Below, in pieces: positions 1-12,035 of a DNA stretch of 64,000 bases (within the stretch, counting starts at the first letter, position 1; every line of letters begins with the position of its first letter). The notes beneath the pieces are model-generated. The model made no database searches and was not told the origin of the DNA. It saw only the letters and a list, made by a program, of their open reading frames with translations. Source of the DNA: Vannielia litorea (GTDB taxonomy: Bacteria > Pseudomonadota > Alphaproteobacteria > Rhodobacterales > Rhodobacteraceae); assembly GCF_019801175.1 (NCBI RefSeq), contig NZ_JAHVJR010000001.1, forward strand, positions 124,001 to 188,000, given 5' to 3'. Both the position numbers and the translations under genes were made by a program.

Positions 1-288
1 TGAAAATGGTGCGACACATTGGTGTCATTTCGACACAGGGCAGGGGAGGGAATCTCTGCACCGGCGGGATGCCATTGTATACCGTGCCCTGCGTGGCGGT
101 TTTGTCAGCGTTGCCAGAGGCTTGCGGCAAGATGGGTGCGCGGGGGAGGGGGCGGCAAGCGCGCCGGGCTCATTTTGCACCTGCGGCATTTCGGTCGCGA
201 GACGCTTCATCGTCCGCGGCTCGGCCTGTCGCCACCTCACCGGAGTTCCGCGCCAGCGCACGCGACGGACAAGACCCTCAGCCCCCGA
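1..288. other. Left-edge intergenic stretch, no gene recognised
   Basis: No open frame here looks like a real gene; the overlapping frames have no recognisable domain. Near the left edge GACAC (13-17) and GTGTC (22-26) form a short inverted repeat with a 4-nt spacer, and another GACAC follows at about 33-37. This could be an operator for a gene outside the window, but it is too short to call. Confidence 0.4.
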
Positions 289-1035
289 TCACGCCGGCTC
301 CGCCCCCGGCTGCACTGCGCCCTCCAGAACCGGCCTGCGCTGGCGTGACCGCACCTTCTGCACATCACCTCCCGGCGCATAGACCCGCTTGCTCGCTTCC
401 AGAATGAAGACGCCTCCGGCCAGATAGCTCGAAATCCGCCGCCCGCTCTTCTCCCAGAAGTTCGAGGACTTCACCCAGAACCGCCGATGGCTCGGCGGGC
501 TGAACAGGGCGGCGAGGTGGCGCTCGGGCACGAACCCGTTGTTGCGCAGCAGCGCCTCCAGCTGGCTCAGCGAATAGGGGCGGCCAAAGCCGAAGGGGGT
601 CACATCCCGCCGCGCCCAGAGCCCGGCGCGGTTGGGCACGATGAAGATCGCACGCCCGCCGGGGCCGAGCACCCGGTGCACCTCTTCCAACAGGCGGCCC
701 GGGTTGTCGGAGGTATCCAGCCCGTGGAGGCACACCAGCTTGTCGACCATTCCCGTGGTCAGCGGCCAGAGCGCCTCTTCTACAAGTACCGAGTGGTTGG
801 GGGCGCCCGCGGGCCAAGGAGCGACACCCTGCGCGCCCGGCATCAGCGCCATCACCCGCCGGGCATCGGCGAGGTAGGGGCGCAGCAGCGGCACCGCAAA
901 GCCATAGCCCACCACCGTCTGTGCCTTGGCCTCGGGCCAGAGGCTGACAACCTGATCCCGGATTGCCCGCTGCGCCACGCGCCCTAGCTGGGTGCGATAA
1001 TAGAAGTTTCTCAGATCGAGAACGTCCAGATGCAT
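289..1035 (-). CDS. Class I SAM-dependent methyltransferase domain protein
   Basis: The 248-residue protein probably has the class I methyltransferase fold. Around residues 112-135 it has the typical segment 'LEEVHRVLGPGGRAIFIVPN', the post-motif region of UbiE/Methyltransf_11-like enzymes. The glycine-rich motif I region (about residues 38-55) is poorly conserved, so the SAM site is not obvious and the substrate cannot be named. The C-terminal 25 residues are basic and look disordered. The gene is divergent from gloB with 65 nt between starts; in rhodobacteria a methyltransferase next to gloB is a familiar arrangement. The ATG at 1035 is the only sensible start near the divergent promoter region. 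Confidence 0.75.
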   Translation of the reverse strand: MHLDVLDLRNFYYRTQLGRVAQRAIRDQVVSLWPEAKAQTVVGYGFAVPLLRPYLADARRVMALMPGAQGVAPWPAGAPNHSVLVEEALWPLTTGMVDKLVCLHGLDTSDNPGRLLEEVHRVLGPGGRAIFIVPNRAGLWARRDVTPFGFGRPYSLSQLEALLRNNGFVPERHLAALFSPPSHRRFWVKSSNFWEKSGRRISSYLAGGVFILEASKRVYAPGGDVQKVRSRQRRPVLEGAVQPGAEPA

Positions 1036-1100
1036 CGGTTGCCGGTGGCCCTCGCTTCGGTCAGTCTGGCCAGACCATACCAGCGCGAAAGGGAAACGCC

Positions 1101-1862
1101 ATGCCCCTCGAAATCCTCACTGTCCCCTGCCTCTCCGACAACTACGCCTATGTGGTGAAGGGGCCGGACGGTGTGTGCCTGATCGACGCGCCCGAGGCCG
1201 GGCCGATCATCGCCGCGCTGGAGCAGAAGGGCTGGACGCCGGGCGTGCTGATGATCACCCACCACCACAACGATCACGTGGGCGGCGTGGAGGATCTGCG
1301 GGAGAAGTATGGCCTCAAGGTCATGGGCCCCAAGGCGGAGGAGGCCAAGCTGCCCCCGCTCGACATGGCGCTGACCGAGGGGATGAACGGCGGCGAGGGC
1401 GAGGGCTACACCGAGCCGCTCGACGTGCCCGGCCACACCCTGGGCCACATGGCCTTCCACTTCCCGAACGGCGGCGCACTCTTCACGGCCGACAGCCTGA
1501 TGGCCCTCGGCTGCGGGCGGGTCTTTGAGGGGACGATGGAGCAGATGCACGACTCGCTCCAGAAGCTCGCCGCGCTCCCGCCGGAAACAATGGTCTATTC
1601 CGGGCACGAATATACGCTCGGCAACGCCAAATTCGCCCTCACCATCGACCCGGAGAACACGGCGCTTCAGGAAAGGGTGAAAAAAGTGGCAACTCTGCGC
1701 GAGGCAGGGGAGCCCACCGCTCAGGTCACCCTCGCCGAGGAACTGGCCACCAACCCGTTTCTGCGCTGCGGCGATGCAGGCATACGCGCCACACTCGCCA
1801 TGGAAAACGCATCCGACGCCGAGGTTTTCGCCGAAATCCGGCGGAGAAAGGATGCTTTTTGA
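1101..1862 (+). CDS. gloB: Hydroxyacylglutathione hydrolase (glyoxalase II)
   Basis: The 253-residue cytosolic metallo-beta-lactamase-fold hydrolase cleaves S-lactoylglutathione to lactate and glutathione, the second step of methylglyoxal detoxification. The dinuclear metal motif HHHNDH is at residues 54-59, and further metal ligands lie in 'DVPGHTLGH' and 'YSGHEYT'. Length matches GloB (about 255). The start ATG at 1101 gives the canonical N-terminus 'MPLEILTVPCLSDNY'. The open frame extends upstream, but that part has no family similarity and would overlap the divergent methyltransferase promoter. A GGGAAA stretch 8-12 nt upstream could serve as a weak ribosome site. Confidence 0.95.
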   Translation: MPLEILTVPCLSDNYAYVVKGPDGVCLIDAPEAGPIIAALEQKGWTPGVLMITHHHNDHVGGVEDLREKYGLKVMGPKAEEAKLPPLDMALTEGMNGGEGEGYTEPLDVPGHTLGHMAFHFPNGGALFTADSLMALGCGRVFEGTMEQMHDSLQKLAALPPETMVYSGHEYTLGNAKFALTIDPENTALQERVKKVATLREAGEPTAQVTLAEELATNPFLRCGDAGIRATLAMENASDAEVFAEIRRRKDAF

Positions 1863-2073
1863 CGCCACCGCCCTATAATGCCGCGGGCGCTCCCAAGGGC
1901 ACTTCACGGCACCCGGGCATCCCGATCACAATTCGGGCAAATCCGGGCCTTGGGCGAAAAAACTCTCACAAAAGACTTGAAGGTTCGGGTTTTCCACCGA
2001 ACTTTAATCTTATGAGGCCACGGTCAGGGACGGGCCAAACCCTCCTCGGCCACAAGGGAAAGGAGCACATCGC
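1863..2073. promoter_or_regulatory. gloB-clpA intergenic region with imperfect hairpin and possible heat-shock promoter
   Basis: An imperfect hairpin (GGTTCGG / CCGAACT, about 1980-2005) lies here. It overlaps CTTGAA (1976-1981), which resembles the -35 element of RpoH promoters, with an A/T-rich CTTTAAT at 2002-2008. The stretch could be a gloB terminator, a heat-shock promoter for clpA, or both; spacing to the -10-like box is long, so I hold this loosely. AGGAG at 2061-2065 is the clpA ribosome site. No clpS-like frame is present, although clpS commonly precedes clpA. Confidence 0.35.
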
Positions 2074-4406
<2,333 letters not shown>

Positions 4407-4410
<4 letters not shown>

Positions 4411-5462
4411 CGGCAAAGCCGGAAGACAAACAAAGGGAGCGCCGTTTGGCGCTCCCTTTCGCCTTTTTGGCCCTCACTCTCGCCGCCACACCCCTCACCG
4501 CAGGCCCGCCGCTGCTCGGCCAACCGGTGGACTGCACCTTGGGCCGCGACTGCTACATCCAGCAATATTTCGACCGTGATCCTGATGCCGGTGAGGTGCA
4601 GGATTTCAACTGCGGCACCCTCGCCAACGATGGCCACGGCGGCACCGATTTTGCCGTGCCCACGCTGGAGGCCGTGGCCGCAGGCGTCACCGTGGTCGCC
4701 GCCGCACCCGGCACCGTGCTGGGCACCCGCGACGGCATGGCCGATGTCTCCTCGCTCGCAGAGGATGCCCCTGATCTTGCCGGGCGCGATTGCGGCAATG
4801 GCGTGATGATCGACCATGGCGATGGCTGGACCACGCAGTATTGCCACCTGCGCCAAGGCTCCGTGGTGGTGGAGACCGGCCAGCGTGTGGCCATGGGCAC
4901 GCCGCTCGGCCTCGTCGGCATGTCGGGCCGCGCCTCCTTTCCGCACCTGCATCTGACCCTCCGGCAAGGTGCTGAAAAGGTTGATCCTTTCGCCCCCGAT
5001 GCCGCAGCCGCCTGCGCCCTTCCCGGCGCCGCCGCGGCAGATGCCGCGCCCACCACAGCCAGTCCCGGAGGCCGCACCAGCCTCTGGCTCGAGGCCCCGC
5101 CCTATGTGCCCGGCGGTCTCATCGCCGTGGGCCTCACCACCGAGGTGCCGAGCATCGAAGAGGTCCGCGCCGGGCTGCGCACCGCGCCCGTCACCCCGCC
5201 CAAGACACCGGCGATGGTGATCTGGGCCTACAGCTTTGCCGGCGCGCCGGGCGACGAGATCGAGATCATCTTCGAAGGTCCCGAGGGCGAGATCGGCCGC
5301 CATACCGATGTGCTGGACAAGGCCCAGCCTTTCGTGCTGCGGGCCTACGGCAAGCGCACGCCCGCCGCGGGCTGGTCATGGGGCACCTACACCGGCACGG
5401 TGATCCACCGCCGGGACGGCGCCGAACTGGGGCGCCGCTACATCCAGACCGAAGTGAACTAG
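4407..5462 (+). CDS. Secreted M23-family (LytM-type) metallopeptidase
   Basis: The 351-residue exported protein has a charged N-region (residues 3-13), a hydrophobic signal segment (about 14-32), then a LytM/peptidase M23 domain. The zinc-binding pattern is H77-GGT-D81 plus the HLH pair near residues 179-181 in 'FPHLHLTL'. Such enzymes cleave peptidoglycan cross-bridges or act as Gram-negative envelope remodelling factors. A C-terminal part (about 215-351) has no family I recognise. The ATG at 4407 overlaps the clpA stop (ATGA). A perfect 12-bp terminator-like hairpin (4432-4459) lies inside codons 9-18, so transcription from clpA is probably attenuated within this gene. A TTG at 4446 is an alternative start but would remove the positive N-region. 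Confidence 0.85.
4432..4468 (+). terminator. Rho-independent terminator of clpA, inside the start of the M23 peptidase gene
   Basis: AAAGGGAGCGCC (4432-4443), loop GTTT, and GGCGCTCCCTTT (4448-4459) form a perfect 12-bp stem, followed by CGCCTTTTT. This has the form of an intrinsic terminator. It sits 21 nt past the clpA stop and encodes the N-region and start of the signal peptide of the downstream gene. Confidence 0.8.
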
Positions 5463-6334
5463 CGCAGAAACCCGATCGCGTAGGTCGTCGCCATCTGGTG
5501 ATGCGCGAGGTATTCGTCGAGCTTTTCCTGCACCGGCTGGCCGCCCGGCGCGGTGCCGGTCTCCAGCGCGCCAAGGCCGCCGGAGATGAACAGGCAATCG
5601 AGGCCCTCGCCCATCGCCCCCTTCACATCGGTCAGCACCCCGTCACCAATGCAGAGGATCGGCCCAGCCGGGTCGCCCCCCACCTCGGCCAGACGGGCGC
5701 GGGCAAGATCGTAGATCGGCGGATGCGGTTTGCCGAAGTAAAGGCTCTCGCCCCCCATCTCGGTGTAAAGCTTGGCCAGCGCGCCTGCGCACCATTCCCG
5801 GCTCTCGCCCCGGTCCACCACGATATCGGGGTTGGCGCAGAGCAGTTTCAGCCCCTTCTGCTTGGCATAAAGGAACGGGCCGCGCATCTCCTCGGGGTCG
5901 GCATGCGGGTCGAACGGGCCGGTGCAGACGATGCCCTCGGCCTCTTCCATCTCCACCCGTTCAATCTCCACCGGGTCTTTCACCAGATTCAGCGGCTCGA
6001 AGAAGGTCAGGTCGAACGGCTGGCCGATGAACCAGACCTTGCGGCCCACCGCGCCCCGGAACATCGCCGCGCGGGCGGAGTCGCCCGAGGTGGCGATCAC
6101 GTCCCATGCGTCATCGGGCACGCCCCACTGGCCCAGCTGCTTTTGCACCTCGGCGCGGGCGCGGGGCGCATTGGTCAGCAGCACCACCTTCTTGCCCGCC
6201 GCGCGGAGCTCCTGCAGCGCCGCCACCGCCTCGGGGAAGGCCGTCACCCCGTTGTGGACGCAGCCCCAAAGGTCGACGAAGGCCGCGTCATACTGATGCG
6301 CGACCTCCGAGAGCGATCCGATGACCCGGCTCAA
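5459..6334 (-). CDS. HAD-superfamily (IIA, NagD-like) hydrolase, TIGR01459-type
   Basis: The 291-residue HAD phosphatase of the NagD/PGP-like subgroup probably dephosphorylates small phosphorylated metabolites in the cytosol; the substrate is unknown. HAD motif I is 'AAFVDLWGCVHNG' (D20 nucleophile; the usual second Asp is replaced, as in the TIGR01459 group). Motif II is 'VVLLTNAPR', the lysine region 'YFGKPHPPIYDLA', and motif IV 'ILCIGDGVLTDVKGA'. It follows ppaC by 4 nt on the same strand, so the two are likely co-transcribed. Its 3' end overlaps the stop of the M23 gene by 4 nt, tail to tail. Confidence 0.88.
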   Translation of the reverse strand: MSRVIGSLSEVAHQYDAAFVDLWGCVHNGVTAFPEAVAALQELRAAGKKVVLLTNAPRARAEVQKQLGQWGVPDDAWDVIATSGDSARAAMFRGAVGRKVWFIGQPFDLTFFEPLNLVKDPVEIERVEMEEAEGIVCTGPFDPHADPEEMRGPFLYAKQKGLKLLCANPDIVVDRGESREWCAGALAKLYTEMGGESLYFGKPHPPIYDLARARLAEVGGDPAGPILCIGDGVLTDVKGAMGEGLDCLFISGGLGALETGTAPGGQPVQEKLDEYLAHHQMATTYAIGFLR

Positions 6335-6338
6335 CAGA

Positions 6339-7259
6339 TCAAACCTTGAGCGAAGGGATGATCTGCTTCTTGCGGCTCATCACCCCGGGCAGAACCACGG
6401 TGTCACCGCTGACCGACGCGCCAAAGCTCTTTTCGGCCACGGTCTTCACCAGATCGTTCGGCACCAGCAGCGTGGCTTCTTCGGCGAGGATGTCGATCAC
6501 GAAGAGCAGCACCTGGTCCACGCCATCCTCGGCGGCCACGGCCTTCATGCTCTCCATCAGGCTGTCCTTGCGGTCGAGCACGATCTTGGGCGCGGTGGTT
6601 TCCAGAACCGACACGCGGAACTTGGTGCCGTCCACCGGGTACTCCTTGGAGTCCATCCGCAGCAGCTCGGCATCCGAAAAGGCCGACACGTCGCTCTTGG
6701 CTTCGAACATCTCCGAGGCATAGGCGCTCAGGTCGAGCCCCAGATCGGCGGCAAGCTCCTCGGCCAGCGCCTTGTCTTGCTCGGTGGTGGTGGGCGAGCG
6801 GAACTCCAGCGTGTCAGACAGGATGCACGACAGCATCAGCCCCTTGATCCCCTCGGGCATCTTGGCGGCATTCTCGCCCATCAGGTTGTGCATGATGGTC
6901 GCGGTGCAGGCCAGCGGCTTGATGGTGATGTCGATCGGCCCCTTGGTCTCGATCCCGCCGGTCAGTTTGTGGTGGTCGATGATCTGCAGAATGTCGGCCT
7001 CGTTGATCGCGTCCGGCAGTTCGGCGGGGTTGTTGGTGTCGACGATGACAACCTGCTCACCGGCCTTGACGCCCTCGATGATCGCGGGCTGCTCATAGCC
7101 CCATTTCTTCAGCACGAAGGCGGCCTCGGTGTTGGGCTCGCCCAGCAGCACGGCCTCGGCCTTCTGGCCACGGTGCTCGGACATGTACCACGCCCAGATG
7201 AGCGGGGAGCCGGTGCTGTCGGTGTCGGGGGACTTGTGGCCAAAAACCTTGATCGTCAT
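6339..7259 (-). CDS. ppaC: Manganese-dependent inorganic pyrophosphatase (family II)
   Basis: The 306-residue DHH-superfamily pyrophosphatase hydrolyses pyrophosphate to drive biosynthesis. Metal ligands appear in 'GHKSPDTDS' (8-15), 'DTNN' (about 74-77) and the DHH signature at residues 95-97. The C-terminal DHHA2 domain carries the conserved 'SRKKQ' near residue 295. Length matches the family. Family II enzymes are common in Firmicutes and sporadic in marine alphaproteobacteria. The gene heads a probable two-gene unit with the HAD phosphatase, and the ATG at 7259 gives the expected N-terminal strand. Confidence 0.95.
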   Translation of the reverse strand: MTIKVFGHKSPDTDSTGSPLIWAWYMSEHRGQKAEAVLLGEPNTEAAFVLKKWGYEQPAIIEGVKAGEQVVIVDTNNPAELPDAINEADILQIIDHHKLTGGIETKGPIDITIKPLACTATIMHNLMGENAAKMPEGIKGLMLSCILSDTLEFRSPTTTEQDKALAEELAADLGLDLSAYASEMFEAKSDVSAFSDAELLRMDSKEYPVDGTKFRVSVLETTAPKIVLDRKDSLMESMKAVAAEDGVDQVLLFVIDILAEEATLLVPNDLVKTVAEKSFGASVSGDTVVLPGVMSRKKQIIPSLKV

Positions 7260-7564
7260 GTCGTGCCTGCGTTGCCTAGGGAGGAGTCGCGGGCCTTGTA
7301 GCGGGGTGTTCGGGTGATGTCACCTGTCGAGGCGGCCAGAGCGAGGGGCATTTGACCGCAGGCCGACCCATCGCTAGGGTGCGCCTACCGAAGAGGAGAC
7401 TGGACCAATGCGCAACACGGGCCGAAACCGCTGCCATCCCTGACCGCCTCCCCCGCTGGGGAGTGCCCTTCCTTTCGGAGTGCCCTGACAATGGACAACG
7501 CAAGCTGACACCGCCGCGGCGGTCCGCCGCCATTTCCCTTTTGTCAGATCAAGCGAGGCACGAC
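7260..7564. other. Intergenic region upstream of ppaC, no gene recognised
   Basis: About 305 nt without a supported gene. It must hold the ppaC promoter (reading leftward), but I see no clear -35/-10 pair. Frames crossing it on either strand are unrelated to known proteins and are most likely GC-driven shadows. Confidence 0.4.
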
Positions 7565-7735
7565 ATGCCCCAGAACCGTAAATCCCGCCGGGCCGCCAAG
7601 GCCGGCGCCCGCAATCCCCGTTCCTCCGCGCGGCCGGCACTACGCCGCCCACCAGAGCGCGAGGCCCCGCACCCCGCGCCCAAACAGCGGGGCGGACGAC
7701 CACCGCTCTTTCCGGGTCGCACCGGAGGGCGGTAA
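7565..7735 (+). CDS. Small, highly basic hypothetical protein
   Basis: A 56-residue frame begins ATG at 7565 and is dominated by Arg, Lys, Ala and Pro, opening with 'MPQNRKSRRAAKAG'. Small Arg/Lys/Ala-rich proteins of this sort recur in rhodobacteria, but I cannot name a family. The upstream GCGAGG (about 7554-7559) is only a fair ribosome site. A longer in-frame extension exists but looks non-coding. It is followed by a GC-rich hairpin and then the convergent LysE gene. It may be spurious. Confidence 0.35.
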   Translation: MPQNRKSRRAAKAGARNPRSSARPALRRPPEREAPHPAPKQRGGRPPLFPGRTGGR

Positions 7736-7744
7736 ATTCCAGCG

Positions 7745-7774
7745 CGCCGCCCGGCCTGCTTCGGTCGGGCGGCG
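7745..7774. terminator. GC-rich hairpin between the small basic frame and lysE
   Basis: CGCCGCCCGGCC (7745-7756) pairs with GGTCGGGCGGCG (7763-7774) across a 6-nt loop, with one G-T pair. It abuts the LysE stop codon. There is no strong T-run on either strand, so its efficiency as a terminator is uncertain. Confidence 0.45.
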
Positions 7775-8377
7775 TTACTCTGTGCCGGTCAGGAGCACAG
7801 GGTAGAGCGAAGCCACCAGCAGCAGCGCCATAGTCCAGTTGAAGCCGCGCAGCCGGGCCGGGGAGGTGAGCCAGCGTTTCAGCTGTTGCCCGGCCACCAC
7901 CCAAAGGCTGATGAGCGGCACCGACACCAGCGCAAAGGCCGCGCCGACGAGGGCCACCGAGGCCAGCGTCCGGTCGGGCGCGTAAACCGTGATCGCGGTC
8001 AGCGCCATGCTCCAGGCCTTCGGGTTGACCCATTGAAAGCCCGCGCCCTGCAAGAAGGTCAGCGGCTTGCCGCCCGCGCTGGCCCCGTCCGGTGCCGCCG
8101 CATGGGCGATCTTCCACGCCAGCCAGAGCATGTAGAGCACGGCGGCGACCTTCAGCAGGGTGTAGCTCAGGGGCCAGAGATCGAAGAGCGCCATCAGACC
8201 CGCGCCGACCCCCAGCACCAGCACCGCCACGCCGATCGAGATGCCCAGCATATGCGGCACTGTCCGGCGGTAGCCAAAGTTGGCCCCGCTCGCCATCAGC
8301 ATCATGTTGTTCGGCCCCGGCGTAACGGTGCTGACGATGCAGAAGGCGAGGAGCGCGGTGAGGAGAGCGTAGGTCAT
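7775..8377 (-). CDS. LysE/RhtB-family amino-acid exporter
   Basis: The 200-residue inner-membrane protein has about six hydrophobic segments and the LysE/RhtB N-terminal signature 'STVTPGPNNMMLMASGANFG' (about residues 16-35), followed by 'GISIGVAVLVLG'. Family members export amino acids such as lysine, homoserine, threonine or cysteine; the substrate cannot be read from sequence. The ATG at 8377 gives the family-typical N-terminus, while an upstream in-frame extension would invade the divergent regulator. It is transcribed divergently from an Lrp/AsnC regulator, the usual arrangement in which the regulator controls the exporter. Confidence 0.9.
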   Translation of the reverse strand: MTYALLTALLAFCIVSTVTPGPNNMMLMASGANFGYRRTVPHMLGISIGVAVLVLGVGAGLMALFDLWPLSYTLLKVAAVLYMLWLAWKIAHAAAPDGASAGGKPLTFLQGAGFQWVNPKAWSMALTAITVYAPDRTLASVALVGAAFALVSVPLISLWVVAGQQLKRWLTSPARLRGFNWTMALLLVASLYPVLLTGTE

Positions 8378-8450
8378 GGCGCAATTTGTGCGCCATATCC
8401 GGCGCAATGTGCTTGCGTTCTGCGGTGCGCGGGCCAAAAATGCGCAACAA
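8378..8450. promoter_or_regulatory. lysE/lrp divergent control region with GCGCA palindromes
   Basis: GGCGCA (8378-8383) and TGCGCC (8389-8394) form a perfect inverted repeat with a 5-nt spacer directly in front of the LysE start. GGCGCAATGTGC follows at 8401-8412 and TGCGCAA at 8441-8447 just before the regulator start. Three related sites in 70 nt suggest cooperative binding by the divergently encoded Lrp-type regulator. Confidence 0.5.
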
Positions 8451-8903
8451 ATGACGAAGATAGATGACATCAACCGCCGAATATTGCGCGAGCTCTCCCG
8501 CGATGGCCGCATCAGCAACACCGCGCTGGCCGAGCGCGTGGGCCTCTCACCCTCGGCCTGCCTGCGCCGGGTGCAGGAGCTGGAGCGCACGGGCGTGATC
8601 AAGGGTTACCGCGCGGTGCTGGACCCGCAGGCGATGGGGCAGGGGTTTGTCGCCATGCTCGGTGTGGGCCTCTCCGTGCATACCAAGAAGAGCCAGGAAG
8701 ACTTCGAGAAGGCGATGGCCCGCGCGCCGCAGGTCCGCGAGTGCCACAACATCACCGGGGTGATCGAATACTTGCTGCGGGTGGAGGTAGAGGATATTGC
8801 CGCCTTCAAGCTCTTTCACACCGAGATTCTCGGGGCCTTGCCTCAGGTGAACTCGATCACCACCTATGTCGTCATGGGCTCGCCCAAGGACGAGCGCGGC
8901 TAG
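8451..8903 (+). CDS. Lrp/AsnC-family transcriptional regulator
   Basis: The 150-residue regulator has an N-terminal winged helix-turn-helix (about residues 3-55, with 'ISNTALAERVGLSPSACLRR') and a C-terminal RAM/AsnC ligand-binding domain (about 65-145). Such proteins bind amino acids and act as octamers. The ATG at 8451 gives the standard 'MTKIDDINRRIL' start; an earlier in-frame ATG at 8376 would overlap the LysE start. No strong Shine-Dalgarno is present; TGCGCAA lies where it would be, so autoregulation at translation or transcription start is conceivable. Likely target: the divergent LysE exporter. Confidence 0.92.
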   Translation: MTKIDDINRRILRELSRDGRISNTALAERVGLSPSACLRRVQELERTGVIKGYRAVLDPQAMGQGFVAMLGVGLSVHTKKSQEDFEKAMARAPQVRECHNITGVIEYLLRVEVEDIAAFKLFHTEILGALPQVNSITTYVVMGSPKDERG

Positions 8904-8974
8904 GGCGCCCGCCAACAGGCTTGGCGCCGGGCCTGCGGGGTGGAGAGCGAAGCAAATTTTCCGCAAGCCTCTGG

Positions 8975-9003
8975 TTGACTCACTCCCGACACCTCCTTAC
9001 ATC
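8975..9003 (+). promoter_or_regulatory. Promoter of groESL
   Basis: TTGACT (8975-8980) and TACATC (8998-9003) are separated by 17 nt. CTTACATCGG around 8996-9005 also resembles alphaproteobacterial RpoH -10 elements, so both housekeeping and heat-shock sigma factors might use it. Confidence 0.5.
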
Positions 9004-9010
9004 GGCTGCG

Positions 9011-9037
9011 TTATCACTCTCCCTTGGTGAGTGCTAA
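9011..9037. promoter_or_regulatory. CIRCE operator (HrcA binding site) upstream of groES
   Basis: TTATCACTC (9011-9019), a 9-nt spacer and GAGTGCTAA (9029-9037) match the CIRCE consensus TTAGCACTC-N9-GAGTGCTAA with one mismatch in the left arm. It lies just downstream of the groES promoter, as is usual for HrcA repression. hrcA itself is not in the window. Confidence 0.93.
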
Positions 9038-9073
9038 CAGCAAGATTAACCTCGAACGAAGGAGCGTTCAGAG

Positions 9074-9364
9074 ATGGCTTTTACCCCGCTTCATGACCGC
9101 GTTGTCGTCCGCCGCGTGGCATCCGACGAAAAGACCGCCGGTGGCCTCATCATCCCCGACAGCGCCAAGGAAAAGCCCGCCGAGGGCGAAATCGTGTCGG
9201 TTGGCGCCGGTGCGCGTGACGACGCCGGCAACCGCATCACCCCCGATGTGAAAGCAGGCGACCGCGTGCTCTTCGGCAAGTGGTCCGGCACCGAAGTTCA
9301 GATCGACGGCGAAGAGCTGCTGATCATGAAAGAGTCCGACATCATGGGTGTGATCGCTGCCTGA
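9074..9364 (+). CDS. groES: Co-chaperonin GroES
   Basis: The 96-residue heptameric lid of the GroEL chaperonin begins 'MAFTPLHDRVVVRRV' and carries the mobile-loop region 'ASDEKTAGGLIIPDSAKEKP' that contacts GroEL. Length is exactly that of the family. AAGGAG (9059-9064) lies 9 nt before the ATG. It is the first gene of the groESL operon behind a CIRCE element; groEL follows after 49 nt. Expression should be heat-inducible through HrcA release and possibly RpoH. Confidence 0.98.
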   Translation: MAFTPLHDRVVVRRVASDEKTAGGLIIPDSAKEKPAEGEIVSVGAGARDDAGNRITPDVKAGDRVLFGKWSGTEVQIDGEELLIMKESDIMGVIAA

Positions 9365-9413
9365 TCGGCTGCGAACCCCCTGAAAATCCAACGCTAATTC
9401 AGGAGAACTGAAC

Positions 9414-11057
<1,644 letters not shown>

Positions 11058-11081
11058 GCCAGCCCGGCTTTGAAATCAGGG

Positions 11082-11113
11082 AAGGGGCCGCATCTCGCGG
11101 CCCCTTTTCTTTT
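11082..11113 (+). terminator. groEL rho-independent terminator
   Basis: AAGGGGCCGC (11082-11091), loop ATCTC, and GCGGCCCCTT (11097-11106) form a 10-bp stem, followed by TTCTTTT. Confidence 0.85.
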
Positions 11114-11132
11114 GTGCGCGGCCCTGCGGGGT

Positions 11133-12035
11133 TCAGCCGGGCACCAGCGCCCGCACCATCGCCTCGGTCAGCTTGCCGCCCGCCTTGCGGTCGAACCCGG
11201 CGAACATCGGGCCGGAGTTGACCTCGAGCACGCAAAGGCTTCCGTCATCCGGGCGGGTCTTCAGGTCATAGGCGCAAAAGCTGAGGCCAAGGTCGTCGGC
11301 CAGCCCAAGGAGCTTATCGCCAATGCCATCCGGCAGGGTCAGGTCGGGCCGGTAGTCGAGGCTGCTCTCCCGGGTCGATCGATGGTCCAGCGCGGGGCTG
11401 TCCAGCTCGAACATATGCAGCGCGCCGCCAACTACGAAGGCGCGGAACTCCGGGTAAACCAGCCGCTCCTGCACGAACACCGGGTTGGGCGCGGCCTCGT
11501 CCTTCCACTCGGTCTCGGCATCGACCTCACCGAAGGTGGCACAATGCGCGCCGCCCGCCGCCGGCTTCACCACGCAGCCATCGCCAAAAGCCGCTATCGC
11601 CCGGCGATCATTGGTGACGAGCGTGCGTGGCACCTGCAACCCGGCCTGCGCGGCCCGCACCAGAAAGGCGCTCTTGTTGCCCGCCGCCGCCGCAGGCTCC
11701 GGGTTGAAGCTGGCCACCGTCTCCGTGCTCTGAAGCCAGCCATCCAGCGTGGAGTACCACGCCATCGAGCGGTCCACCCGCATCGGGTCGCCGGTGGTGG
11801 GGTTGAACACGTCGTAGCGCAAAAAGCCGCCCGTCACCTCCAGCGGGTGCCCGTCGATCGAGAGGACGCCGCTGGCAAAATCCCAGCTGATCGGCGGCTC
11901 ATGGTCCGGCCCGTGAAAGATGCCCGCAATCGAAACCCCAAGCCTCCGGGCCGCCGCGGCGAGCGCGTGGAGATTGGGGTCATTCGCGCCGCCTGCGATG
12001 AGCAGATCGGCGTGAAACGGGGTTGCGTCGGCCAC
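11133..12035 (-). CDS. Graspetide (microviridin/plesiocin-type) ATP-grasp peptide ligase
   Basis: The 300-residue protein has ATP-grasp features resembling RiPP macrocyclases such as MvdD and PsnB. It has an N-terminal pre-ATP-grasp region (about 1-110), the nucleotide-binding segment 'CVVKPAAGGAH' (about 153-163), 'FVQERLVYPEFRAFVVGG' (about 187-204), and the Mg/ATP ligand sequence 'LEVNSGPMF' (E271, N273). These enzymes phosphorylate acidic side chains of a precursor peptide and close esters or amides with Thr/Ser/Lys side chains. The start is GTG at 12035, immediately after the TAA of the repeat-bearing precursor gene. There is no separate ribosome site, so translation is probably coupled. 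The pairing with the TTxxxGEE-repeat precursor strongly supports the call. A RimK/glutathione-synthetase-like ligase is the alternative. Confidence 0.85.
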   Translation of the reverse strand: MADATPFHADLLIAGGANDPNLHALAAAARRLGVSIAGIFHGPDHEPPISWDFASGVLSIDGHPLEVTGGFLRYDVFNPTTGDPMRVDRSMAWYSTLDGWLQSTETVASFNPEPAAAAGNKSAFLVRAAQAGLQVPRTLVTNDRRAIAAFGDGCVVKPAAGGAHCATFGEVDAETEWKDEAAPNPVFVQERLVYPEFRAFVVGGALHMFELDSPALDHRSTRESSLDYRPDLTLPDGIGDKLLGLADDLGLSFCAYDLKTRPDDGSLCVLEVNSGPMFAGFDRKAGGKLTEAMVRALVPG

